Source: an uncultured Muribaculaceae bacterium (GTDB lineage: Bacteria > Bacteroidota > Bacteroidia > Bacteroidales > Muribaculaceae). From it: a stretch of DNA of 64,000 nt. Both the position numbers and the translations under genes were made by a program. Numbering within the stretch: the stretch's first letter is position 1; each line of letters opens with the position of its first letter. Location of the stretch: positions 1-64,000 of the forward strand of contig CAJTQV010000011.1 in NCBI GenBank assembly GCA_910578385.1, written 5' to 3'. The notes below the pieces were generated by a model. That model made no database searches, was not told the DNA's origin, and was given only the letters and a program-made list of their open reading frames with translations. Positions 1 through 10,939 of this stretch are shown here, piece by piece.

Positions 1-49
1 AAGCCAATGGCTTTGAGTCGCGGAAAATTTATAATATTTTGATTTACAT

Positions 50-81
50 GGGTGAAAACGGACTGGTTCCAATTTTCACCC
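50..81. terminator. Inverted repeat, possible terminator
   Basis: A 9-bp perfect stem (GGGTGAAAA paired with TTTTCACCC) has inner GG/CC pairs in the loop. It lies downstream of the secA 3' end on the minus strand. There is no long U-run, so the terminator role is only inferred. The rest of bases 1-120 shows no gene. Confidence 0.35.
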
Positions 82-120
82 GTGCCTAACGCCGTGTAAC
101 CGCTACGCGGCTTCCACGAA

Positions 121-224
121 TCTGATATCTGACTCAGGCTATAAATTCTAAAAACTAAGGCCTAATACCTAAACTCTAAAGCCTAAGCTCTAAAACCTAA
201 AATCTAAAGCCTAAAACCTAAGGC
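121..224. repeat. Degenerate CCTAAA-type heptamer repeats
   Basis: The stretch is built from variants of a 7-base word (CCTAAAA, TCTAAAG, CCTAATA and so on) and runs right up to the secA stop codon. Its left part, TCTGATAT followed by TCAGG, also appears in inverse orientation in the repeat region at 41523-41728, so the two look like members of one element. It has no coding potential. Confidence 0.7.
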
Positions 225-3650
<3,426 letters not shown>

Positions 3651-3731
3651 GCTGTCTTTATTTCTGTTTTGTGTCAGCCGGGCCGTCGTTTACGGCTGTT
3701 GCGGCTGTGCTTTTTATTGGCAGCTCCGCTG

Positions 3732-5321
3732 CTATTTGTTTTTAAGTCCCAATCCCCGTGAACGGGCACCGTTCGGGGCACGGATACGTATTGCCCCGGC
3801 AACGGTCGGGGCGAGCGATGTGGCCTCTACAGGGTCTGTGATGACCTGCGGTGCCACACCCGGAGCACGCAGAAAGGCCGGGGTCATGACCGACGACTCG
3901 CGTACCTGCTTTGTGACAGGAGGTGTCTGTTCGTCATAGACCACATTCCAGCCGGGCGTGAACCTGACTATGATGTCGCCGCACGAGCGGGGATCGAGCG
4001 CAAGACGCAGAGCCGCCTCCTCGGGCTGCGAGGGTGAAAGTATGTCGTTGATGGTAAGAGCGTCGGAAACGCCGCTCATTTTAACGAGGAATGCGCGAGC
4101 ATCGCTGATCACGGCATCGGCATCGAGACGCATCGACTCGATGGCATGGCGGTCGAAGTAGACCTGGCCGTCGCGGATGGCCGACACATATCCGGCCTGA
4201 CCAAAACGGGCGGAGAGATAAGAGTTGAGCAGCGAGCGGGCGCGGCGCGCGGAGAACTCTCCGCCGGGTATGCGGAACCTCTCGTCTACGGGCACGGCAT
4301 CGTCGCAGTATCCTGTCGACGTGAGCCAGATTACGGAGTTGCCGGCACCGACGCAGCGGTCAACGGCCTCGAACAGACGCGCCAACTGTCCGTCGAGACG
4401 CAGGTAGGAGTCCGTGAGCTCGGCGCGGGTCACGCCGTCGGTCACATATTTGAACGGGGCGACGGTATATGCCACATTGAGCATATCGGTCTCGCCCGGA
4501 TTGTTTCCGAGGTTGAAGTTGCGCAGCAGGTCGATGGCCACATCGGTCACCTCGGCGTTGGAGAGCGGCGAGGCTGCGAATTTCTTGAAGACATCGCGGT
4601 CCTGACGCGAGAATGTATGACGGAACGGATTATGACGTTTCTTCTCTGGCAATCCCGGCACCAGCTGGAAAGCGGCCGACGGGCGCCACGTCATCGTATC
4701 GATGCGCTGTGCGAGCGAGCTGCGGAAATTACGGTTGGATACGGGCGATGGCAACGCTCCGTAATAGGAGGTCGTGGCCCAGTTGCCCGAGGAATTGTTG
4801 ACCCATACGGCTCCGCGTCCGGCATGTCCGGCCATGATGACGGCCTGCTGCGGATCCATGGCCACGGAATATACCTGCGCCGCGCCTCCGGCATCGACCA
4901 CGAGCTCGTCGGCGATGGTCGAGAGTCGGAGTCCGGCCGGGGTGAATGAGTCGTTGGTTATGTTGGCTCCCCCTGAAGCTATCAGAGGCAGGCGCGGTGT
5001 GGCAGCCGCCGATGAGGTGTCATAGACGAGTCCCGCCGGAACTCCGGTCTCGGACGGATAGGCTCCGGTATAGAGCATGGCCGTGGCACTCGCCGCATCA
5101 AGGCGCGGAACCTTGAAATCGACATCGCGCATATACACAGCATCAGTGAGCAAGGTCTTGAAACCCCGCTCGCCGAAGTAGCTTTGCAGATACTCTATGT
5201 AATCGGTGCGTAACTGGTCAACGACTATCCCGACCACGAGGCGCGGTCTTGCGGGATCCGTCTGAGCGGCCGCGCCCAACGTGGCGAGACCTACCAGCAC
5301 CGAGGTTGCTAACCTCTTCAT
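3732..5321 (-). CDS. Exported alkaline-phosphatase-fold protein, active site degenerate
   Basis: The 529-residue protein starts with a Sec signal peptide ending near AAAQ (residue 20) and has the overall layout of the PafA-type alkaline phosphatase/phosphodiesterase family: GIVVDQLR at 31-38, LYTGAYPSETGV near 83-94, and RIPGGEF near 355. What looks wrong is the chemistry. Aligned by eye to PafA, the nucleophile Thr is Ala76, the metal-binding Asp-His pair (ADHG in PafA) reads STGY, and the Asp-x3-His and final His ligands are not recognisable; only Asp35 remains. It may therefore be a structural or binding protein rather than a phosphatase. The start at 5321 lies inside the 3' end of the upstream DUF4105 gene. 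Confidence 0.8.
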   Translation of the reverse strand: MKRLATSVLVGLATLGAAAQTDPARPRLVVGIVVDQLRTDYIEYLQSYFGERGFKTLLTDAVYMRDVDFKVPRLDAASATAMLYTGAYPSETGVPAGLVYDTSSAAATPRLPLIASGGANITNDSFTPAGLRLSTIADELVVDAGGAAQVYSVAMDPQQAVIMAGHAGRGAVWVNNSSGNWATTSYYGALPSPVSNRNFRSSLAQRIDTMTWRPSAAFQLVPGLPEKKRHNPFRHTFSRQDRDVFKKFAASPLSNAEVTDVAIDLLRNFNLGNNPGETDMLNVAYTVAPFKYVTDGVTRAELTDSYLRLDGQLARLFEAVDRCVGAGNSVIWLTSTGYCDDAVPVDERFRIPGGEFSARRARSLLNSYLSARFGQAGYVSAIRDGQVYFDRHAIESMRLDADAVISDARAFLVKMSGVSDALTINDILSPSQPEEAALRLALDPRSCGDIIVRFTPGWNVVYDEQTPPVTKQVRESSVMTPAFLRAPGVAPQVITDPVEATSLAPTVAGAIRIRAPNGARSRGLGLKNK

Positions 5322-6531
5322 TTCTGCGCGTGTTGCGATTGTTATTATAACTGATTTTCGGAGAGATTATTGCATACATGACGGCCAACAACAATGTAGC
5401 CCCCATCAAAGGGAAGAACGCCGGATTGGCCGATTGGGTTTGCAGCGGCCACGCAATCAGCATGACTGTAAGCAAAATTATGTTGCAGTAAACCATGACA
5501 AGCGTCGGCACGCGCCAGGTGCGGCGGAACCATACGCCGACAGCCACTATGAGCTGTAAGGGATTGAGCCACAGAATCAACAGATTCGGCGATGTGGCCT
5601 CATGAGTGCTGATGAAGACAAGAAACGCTATGACGCATCCTGCCAGTCCGAGCAACGCGAACCACAGGCTGTATATGGCTCGGTAAATCGTCTTTCGCCG
5701 CCATTGCAGCCAGCAGACCACCATCACCATCAGCAGAAAAACCGAGCAGCACACCAAGGGAGTCGCGCTCCAGTGGGTAGGTCCGAGTGTGGCGTCGGGC
5801 ACACCTTCGAACAGTGTACGGGTCTCCGATACAAGTGGTCGGCCGTCGGCAAAGTGAGCCCCGGCCGATTTCTCCATCATTTCGAGCGGCACGAACATCT
5901 CCTCCTTGCCGCGAAGGCTGTAGTCTATGCCCGAACCGAGCGCGAGATCTATTCCGAACTGGTACCATGGATAGTCGCGGTGATAGGCGCGCATCTCGTT
6001 GCGGAAGGTTCCGTATTTGACAGAATCAGGATAGACCACACGTTCTCCGGTAGCCTGGTCAACGCGGTCGACTATCCGGGTGGCACAGTTGTCCTTGACG
6101 TAATTGTAACGGTATGTGCGGTTCTCGGGACGGGCCTCGCGACGCAGCATGTCGAGCAACCTCCACGCTTCATCCTGGGTAAGGTTGAGATCCTGCTCAA
6201 CTACCCTGCGTCCCTGGGCCATATATTCAGCCATGAAGAGCCGCGTAGGATAACCGGCGAGCATGTAGTCGGTCTCACCCTTCACGAAGCGGTAGATGAA
6301 GTTGGGTTCGGCAAAGTCGAAAACGCCATAGTTCCACACAGAGTCCATGCGCGGGTCGCCCGTAGCGCTGCGCGTGCGCAACGCCTCGTGGCCGCAGAGC
6401 TCGTAGACCTCCGCGCCCGGCCAGCAGGTGACAAGGCTGACAATGATGGAATCCCGCCTCTCCGCCCCGAGGGGCAGGAGAGACAGGATTGCAATTATGA
6501 CGGCCGCCGTTCTTAGCATCAATATTCGCAA
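5218..6531 (-). CDS. DUF4105 membrane protein (candidate lipoprotein acyltransferase)
   Basis: The 437-residue protein has an N-terminal hydrophobic segment (about 6-22), a periplasmic DUF4105 domain, then about five membrane segments between residues 255 and 395. The domain carries the expected papain/NlpC-like residues: LCGHEALR near 46-53 (His) and KDNCATR near 148-154 (Cys). As I recall, the Bacteroides lipoprotein N-acyltransferase Lnb belongs to this family; applying that role here is inference. The gene overlaps asnS by 13 nt upstream and runs 104 nt into the next gene, ending in a basic tail rich in Arg, Asn and Gly that is unlike the rest of the protein. Confidence 0.85.
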   Translation of the reverse strand: MRILMLRTAAVIIAILSLLPLGAERRDSIIVSLVTCWPGAEVYELCGHEALRTRSATGDPRMDSVWNYGVFDFAEPNFIYRFVKGETDYMLAGYPTRLFMAEYMAQGRRVVEQDLNLTQDEAWRLLDMLRREARPENRTYRYNYVKDNCATRIVDRVDQATGERVVYPDSVKYGTFRNEMRAYHRDYPWYQFGIDLALGSGIDYSLRGKEEMFVPLEMMEKSAGAHFADGRPLVSETRTLFEGVPDATLGPTHWSATPLVCCSVFLLMVMVVCWLQWRRKTIYRAIYSLWFALLGLAGCVIAFLVFISTHEATSPNLLILWLNPLQLIVAVGVWFRRTWRVPTLVMVYCNIILLTVMLIAWPLQTQSANPAFFPLMGATLLLAVMYAIISPKISYNNNRNTRRNEEVSNLGAGRSRHVGRGRSDGSRKTAPRGRDSR

Positions 6532-7916
6532 TTGTTCGGGAAACGGGGGAATGGAATCACGTCGCGGATGTTCTGCATTCCGGTCACAAAGAGCACAAGA
6601 CGCTCGAAACCGAGTCCGAAGCCCGAGTGAGGCACGGAGCCGTAACGGCGTGTGTCCACGTACCAGTCCATGCCGGTCAGACCCATCTCTTCGATGCGCG
6701 CGGTGAGCTTCTCAAGGCTTTCCTCACGCTGCGAGCCGCCGATGATCTCTCCGATCTTGGGGAAGAGAACGTCCATGGCACGGACGGTCTTTCCATCCTC
6801 GTTGAGCTTCATGTAGAACGCCTTGATCTCCTTGGGATAGTCTGTCAGGATGACCGGACGCTTGAAGTGCTCCTCTACAAGGAAACGCTCATGCTCCGAA
6901 GCAAGGTCAACTCCCCAGTAAACGGGGAACTCGAACTTGCGGCCTGACTCCTCAAGTATCTTGATACCCTCGGTGTAGGGCAGGCGCACGAAGTCGTTGT
7001 CAACCACGAAGCGGAGACGCTCTATAAGCTCCTTGTCGAAGTGCTCGGCGAGGAACTCAATGTCATCCTTGCAGTGCTCAAGGGCGTAGTTTATACAGTA
7101 TTTGATGAATTCCTCGGCGAGGTCCATGTTGTCTTCTATCTCGTAGAAGGCCATCTCAGGCTCGATCATCCAGAACTCCGACAGGTGACGCGGAGTGTTG
7201 GAGTTCTCGGCGCGGAATGTTGGGCCGAAAGTGTAGATGCAGCCGAGCGCTGTAGCACCAAGCTCGCCTTCGAGCTGACCCGACACGGTGAGGCTGGCCA
7301 TCTTGCCGAAGAAGTCCTGCGAGTAGTCAATCTTTCCATCCTCAGTCATGGGCAGCTCGCCGAGAGGCAGAGTGGTAACCTGGAACTGGGCACCGGCACC
7401 CTCGCAGTCTGATGCTGTGATGAGCGGTGTGTGGAAATAGTAGAATCCTTTGTCGTTAAAGAACTTGTGGATTGCGTATGCGAGCGCGTGACGGATGCGG
7501 AGCACCGCGCCGAACGTGTTTGTACGGGGACGCAGGTGGGCTTTCTCGCGCAGGAATTCGAGGGTATGACCCTTCTTCTGCAGCGGGTATGTGGCCGGGT
7601 CTGCCGTGCCGTAGACCTCAAGTTCGTCGGCCTGGACCTCTACCGACTGGCCTTTTCCCTGCGAGGCCACGAGTGTGCCCTGCACATGGATGCTCGATCC
7701 GGTGGTGACCGGCTTCAGCGACTCCTCGTCAAATTTCGAGAGGTCGAGCACAATCTGGAGGTTGTTGATGGTGCTTCCGTCGTTGAGAGCGACAAACTGC
7801 ACATGCTTGTTGCCGCGACGGGTGCGCACCCAGCCCTTCACGTCGACACGGGTGTCAACGTGAGGTGCGGGGTTGGCCAGAAGCTCCTTTATGGTGGTTC
7901 TGCGAATTTTTTCCAT
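6519..7916 (-). CDS. asnS: Asparaginyl-tRNA synthetase
   Basis: This class II synthetase charges tRNA-Asn. The 465 residues show an N-terminal OB-fold anticodon-binding domain (about 1-115), the class II motif 2 region FRAENSNTPRHLSEF, and motif 3 GLGFERLVLFVTG followed by the family-typical end RDVIPFPRFPNNCEY. The length is normal for AsnRS. It starts 8 bp after the pseudouridine synthase stop and overlaps the DUF4105 gene by 13 nt, so these genes should be co-transcribed. Confidence 0.98.
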   Translation of the reverse strand: MEKIRRTTIKELLANPAPHVDTRVDVKGWVRTRRGNKHVQFVALNDGSTINNLQIVLDLSKFDEESLKPVTTGSSIHVQGTLVASQGKGQSVEVQADELEVYGTADPATYPLQKKGHTLEFLREKAHLRPRTNTFGAVLRIRHALAYAIHKFFNDKGFYYFHTPLITASDCEGAGAQFQVTTLPLGELPMTEDGKIDYSQDFFGKMASLTVSGQLEGELGATALGCIYTFGPTFRAENSNTPRHLSEFWMIEPEMAFYEIEDNMDLAEEFIKYCINYALEHCKDDIEFLAEHFDKELIERLRFVVDNDFVRLPYTEGIKILEESGRKFEFPVYWGVDLASEHERFLVEEHFKRPVILTDYPKEIKAFYMKLNEDGKTVRAMDVLFPKIGEIIGGSQREESLEKLTARIEEMGLTGMDWYVDTRRYGSVPHSGFGLGFERLVLFVTGMQNIRDVIPFPRFPNNCEY

Positions 7917-7924
7917 TGTATTGA

Positions 7925-9454
7925 TTATTCGAATGCGCCCATGCGGAGGTAGTTCACCTCTTCCTGAGTGAGGTAACGCCAGCGGCCGCGGGGCAGGTTC
8001 TTTTTGGTGAGACCGGCGAAGTATACGCGGTCGAGTTTGATGACACGGTAACCGAGGTGCTCGAAGATGCGGCGCACAATACGGTTGCGTCCGCTGTGGA
8101 TCTCGATGCCGGCCTGGTTGCGGTCGTCGCTCACGTATGAGATTGCGTCGGCATGGATCTCACCATCCTCAAGCTCGATACCGTCGGCTATGCGCTGCAT
8201 GTCCTCTTCGGTGATGTCCTTGTCGGTCCATACGTGATATATTTTCTTCTTGACGAATTTCGGGTGTGTCAGCTTCGAGGCGAGGTCGCCGTCGTTGGTG
8301 AGCAGAAGCACGCCGGTGGTGTTGCGGTCAAGACGTCCCACGGGATAGATGCGCTCCTCACATGCGTTCTTCACGATGTCGAGCACAGTGGTGCGTCCGT
8401 TCGGGTCGTCAGATGTTGTCACGCAGTCTTTCGGCTTGTTGAGAAGCACATAGCACTTGCGTTCGGGAGTAACGACCTTGTCGTCATATTCCACCACGTC
8501 GTTGCGAGTGATCTTGGTTCCGAGTTCGGTAACGACTTCGCCGTTGACCTTCACTTTTCCGCCGGTGATGTATTCGTCGGCCTCGCGGCGCGAGCAGATA
8601 CCGGCATTCGCCATATATTTGTTCAGACGGATCTCCGAGTTCGGGTCGATATCCTCAAGCACATAGTCAATCTGCTTGGGACGCGGTGTGAACTGCGGCT
8701 TCTGATTGTTCTTCCAGTTGTTGTTCTGACCGTATCCTCCCTGGCGGTTCTGACCGGGACGGTTCTGGTTGTAGCCCCCCTGCTGACGGTTCTGGCCGTA
8801 GCCACCCTGGCGGTTCTGGCCGGGACGGTTCTGGTTGTAGCCGCCCTGCTGACGGTTCTGGCCGGGACGGTTCTGATTGTAGCCGCCCTGCTGACGGTTC
8901 TGACCGTAGCCGCCCTGCTGACGCTGCTGGCCGTAGCCGCCCTGCTGACGGTTCTGACCGTAACCGCCCTGCTGACGCTGCTGACCGTAACCACCCTGCT
9001 GACGGTTCTGGCCGTAACCGCCCTGCTGACGCTGCTGACCGTAGCCACCCTGCTGACGGTTCTGGTTGTAGCCGCCTTGCTGACGGTTCTGGTTGTAACC
9101 ACCCTGCTGACGGTTCTGTCCGTAGCTGGGACGGTTGCCGTAAGAATTCTGCTGCGGCTGGTCGCCGGCCTGTGCATTGTCGGACTGCTGGCCGTAACCG
9201 CCCTGCGTACGCTGCTGGTACGGACGCCGCTGGTAGCCGGTCTGACGCTGCTGGTACGGGCGCTGCTGATAGCCGTAATTTCTCTGCTGATAGCCATGAT
9301 GACCCTGATCTCCATCCTCGCGGGATTCGTTAGATGCAGACGAAGAGGGGTAATTCACTTTTTCGAAGCGAGTTTCATGATCTGCGCTTTCGGAGGGAAT
9401 ACCGAGTCCCGGAGTGCCGATGCGCGGACGCTTTGTTTTTTTAGATTCTTCCAT
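7925..9454 (-). CDS. rRNA pseudouridine synthase (RluB/RsuA family) with Gly/Gln/Asn/Arg repeat domain
   Basis: The C-terminal half (about residues 255-509) is a standard RsuA/RluB enzyme: an S4 RNA-binding domain (IRLNKYMANAGICSRREADEY) and the catalytic GRLDRNTTGVLLLTNDG motif with the active Asp. The N-terminal half is low complexity. After a charged start come about 13 units of a 9-residue word (YGQNRQQGG, YNQNRQQGG, YGQQRQQGG), three of them lengthened by RPGQN. A basic, tyrosine-spaced, G/Q/N/R-rich tract like this resembles RNA-binding disordered domains. It opens the run that leads to asnS and secA; a TATTTTTG box lies about 210 bp upstream. The exact rRNA target cannot be read from sequence. 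Confidence 0.93.
   Translation of the reverse strand: MEESKKTKRPRIGTPGLGIPSESADHETRFEKVNYPSSSASNESREDGDQGHHGYQQRNYGYQQRPYQQRQTGYQRRPYQQRTQGGYGQQSDNAQAGDQPQQNSYGNRPSYGQNRQQGGYNQNRQQGGYNQNRQQGGYGQQRQQGGYGQNRQQGGYGQQRQQGGYGQNRQQGGYGQQRQQGGYGQNRQQGGYNQNRPGQNRQQGGYNQNRPGQNRQGGYGQNRQQGGYNQNRPGQNRQGGYGQNNNWKNNQKPQFTPRPKQIDYVLEDIDPNSEIRLNKYMANAGICSRREADEYITGGKVKVNGEVVTELGTKITRNDVVEYDDKVVTPERKCYVLLNKPKDCVTTSDDPNGRTTVLDIVKNACEERIYPVGRLDRNTTGVLLLTNDGDLASKLTHPKFVKKKIYHVWTDKDITEEDMQRIADGIELEDGEIHADAISYVSDDRNQAGIEIHSGRNRIVRRIFEHLGYRVIKLDRVYFAGLTKKNLPRGRWRYLTQEEVNYLRMGAFE
8728..9125 (-). repeat. 27-bp in-frame minisatellite in pseudouridine synthase gene
   Basis: Tandem 27-bp units, with three 39-42-bp variants, encode the 9-residue repeat of the pseudouridine synthase N-terminal domain. 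Neighbouring units are nearly identical at DNA level, including alternate GQN and GQQ forms in regular alternation. That suggests recent expansion by slippage or recombination, and the copy number may vary between strains. Confidence 0.85.
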
Positions 9455-9660
9455 AGATTTTCGAGATTTCCCCCGGCATCTCTGCTGAGGGTCGGGGGCT
9501 CAGGCTTCATCAGTCCGCCTCCGGAAAATGCTTAAGATAATTTAATTATGAGTGGATTAAAATCGTGAATATTTCAACCGGTTACTAAGTAGTAGCTAAA
9601 AATTTAACGATATAGATGGCGTCGGAAGGTGTGAATCTCCGCGTGCCACCAATCAGAACG

Positions 9661-9668
9661 CAAAAATA
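9661..9668 (-). promoter_or_regulatory. -7 box for the pseudouridine synthase-asnS-secA run
   Basis: The complement reads TATTTTTG, matching the Bacteroidetes TAnnTTTG -7 element. It would give a leader of about 200 nt before the start at 9454. The rest of 9455-9845 (391 bp) is AT-rich and holds no other feature I can support. Confidence 0.4.
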
Positions 9669-9845
9669 GCAATTTATTCCGAAACCACAAAATAAAAATA
9701 AAATAATGTCTGCCACTATTTTCAAGGCTGTTGCAGCATGTCAAACATTTACGGGGTGTCGGGCGTTTGGTTTGTAGGATTATTTGGATTTATTCACATG
9801 GCCGCTGCCCGGCACCCGCCGGTGCGGCCACAATTCTTAAATATT

Positions 9846-10340
9846 ATGAAAAAGACAATCATCACAGCCATGGCAGCGGTCGCCCTCCTCTCTGCCGGAG
9901 CTTGCTCGCAGTCCGGGAGTTCAAAAGACAATGACGGCAACCGCAGCGAGACATATACGGGCATCCTTCCTGCCGCCGATGTCGAAGGTATACGCTACAC
10001 TTTGCGTCTGGACTATGGCTCGCCCAACGACAGCGTGACGGGCAAGTATGACCTGTCGGAAGCCTATCTCGTGGCCGACTCTGTAGCCAACGACTCGACC
10101 GGAGCTCCTAAATACCGTGACAGCGTGACATACAATACGCGCGGGAACTTCATCGTAGGCAGCGGTACCGGAGAACAGGCGGGCATATCCTACATAAAGC
10201 TCGTGCCCGATGCCACTTCCGAAAATGGAGAGACTCTCTACTTCCTCGCGTCGTCAGACTCCACTCTGACCTTGACCAACGCCCAGCTCCAGACTCCAGA
10301 GTCCACAGCCCTCAACTACACACTGACCCGCGAAAAATAA
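9846..10340 (+). CDS. NlpE-like lipoprotein lacking the CxxC motif
   Basis: The 164-residue product begins with a lipoprotein signal peptide whose lipobox is SAGAC, with Cys at residue 20. The mature part begins YTGILPAADVEGIRYTLRL, which lines up with the NlpE N-terminal domain hallmark LPCADCEGI, but both cysteines are replaced (Ala and Val). NlpE-type proteins sit in the outer membrane and signal envelope or copper stress; this copy could not use the cysteine pair. The ATG at 9846 is chosen over an in-frame ATG at 9738 because only the later one is followed by the signal peptide. Confidence 0.8.
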   Translation: MKKTIITAMAAVALLSAGACSQSGSSKDNDGNRSETYTGILPAADVEGIRYTLRLDYGSPNDSVTGKYDLSEAYLVADSVANDSTGAPKYRDSVTYNTRGNFIVGSGTGEQAGISYIKLVPDATSENGETLYFLASSDSTLTLTNAQLQTPESTALNYTLTREK

Positions 10341-10457
10341 GCGAGGCTAAAGCTGAAGACAGCCGTAGTCTGAAGCTTAAGGAACAAATAAGCGCGGCCA
10401 AAGCTTAAGACACCCGGCGGCTGAAACAAGAAGGACAAATAAACGCGGCAAATAAAT
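10338..10457. repeat. 51-bp imperfect tandem repeat after the NlpE-like gene
   Basis: Two 51-bp copies (10338-10388 and 10389-10439) both begin ATAAGCG and end GGAACAA or GGACAA. A third, short copy begins ATAAACGCGGCAAATAAA at 10440. The first copy starts inside the stop codon of the lipoprotein gene. The region between here and 10600 is AT-rich with no gene. Confidence 0.7.
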
Positions 10458-10613
10458 CCAATGCTTTTATTTGCCACGCCCTCCAAGGATGGGATTGTAT
10501 AATATAATACTAATATATGTTAAAATAATATAGAAAACGCCTCAGCTGTTTTAAAAGATATTAAAACCAACGAAAATTTTTATGTTTTAAAACAGTGTTT
10601 CAAAAATATTTTG

Positions 10614-10694
10614 TAATTTTGCATTGAGTTTTTCATGGTATTAGATTTTAAGGTTAACGCAAGATTGGTTGTCGGGATGACAATCAATTTTTTA
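10614..10694 (+). ncRNA. Candidate small RNA or attenuated leader, copy A
   Basis: A TAATTTTG -7 box (10614-10621) is followed by the module TTTTTCATGGTATTAGATTT and then a 10-bp hairpin (ATTGGTTGTC / GACAATCAAT, loop GGGAT, 10664-10688) with a T-run. This is a complete promoter-to-terminator unit of about 65 nt. The same 5' module, with a different hairpin, recurs at 40692 in front of rubrerythrin. I infer a multi-copy Bacteroidales small-RNA or attenuator family. Confidence 0.6.
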
Positions 10695-10751
10695 TGCCCC
10701 TACCCACCTGTTTTGAAGGCCAGCTCCCCCAGTTCATCATTTATCAACACG

Positions 10752-10838
10752 ATGCGTGATGACAAACTTACTACCTGCATAGAGAAGATTACAGGGCTTA
10801 CGCCGGAAAGAATACGGAGTATTATCGGGAAAGACTGA
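10752..10838 (+). CDS. Possible 28-residue peptide
   Basis: An ATG at 10752 opens a 28-codon frame ending RIRSIIGKD. It is followed 22 bp later by a strong terminator. A longer reading of the same frame from 10635 would run through the hairpin of the small RNA, so I reject that start. I recognise no family; coding is uncertain. Confidence 0.3.
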   Translation: MRDDKLTTCIEKITGLTPERIRSIIGKD

Positions 10839-10860
10839 GCTTGATGCGCCTAAAAAGACT

Positions 10861-10899
10861 AAAGGTGTGCCGTCAATTTCTTTGGCGGCACACCTTTTA
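10861..10899. terminator. Intrinsic terminator, probably bidirectional
   Basis: A perfect 12-bp stem (AAAGGTGTGCCG / CGGCACACCTTT) is followed by T-rich sequence on the plus strand and preceded by A-rich sequence. It separates the short plus-strand unit from the 3' end of aspA. Confidence 0.85.
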
Positions 10900-10939
10900 T
10901 TAATTTAGTTACTTTGTGAGAAGTTTCCTGAGCGGGAAG

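Noticed and set aside
5602..6516. 304-codon open frame opposite the DUF4105 gene
   Set aside because: The composition is unlike a folded protein and the minus-strand frame has clear motifs and membrane helices.
8728..9125. CRISPR-like regular repeats
   Set aside because: The units have no unique spacers, are in frame, and encode a protein repeat.
8153..9535. 460-codon open frame on the plus strand
   Set aside because: It is the mirror image of the repeat-rich pseudouridine synthase gene; the long Leu/Val/Thr-rich tract simply reflects the repeats read in reverse.
10635..10751. N-terminal extension of the small peptide
   Set aside because: It would be translated through the terminator hairpin of the small RNA at 10664-10693.
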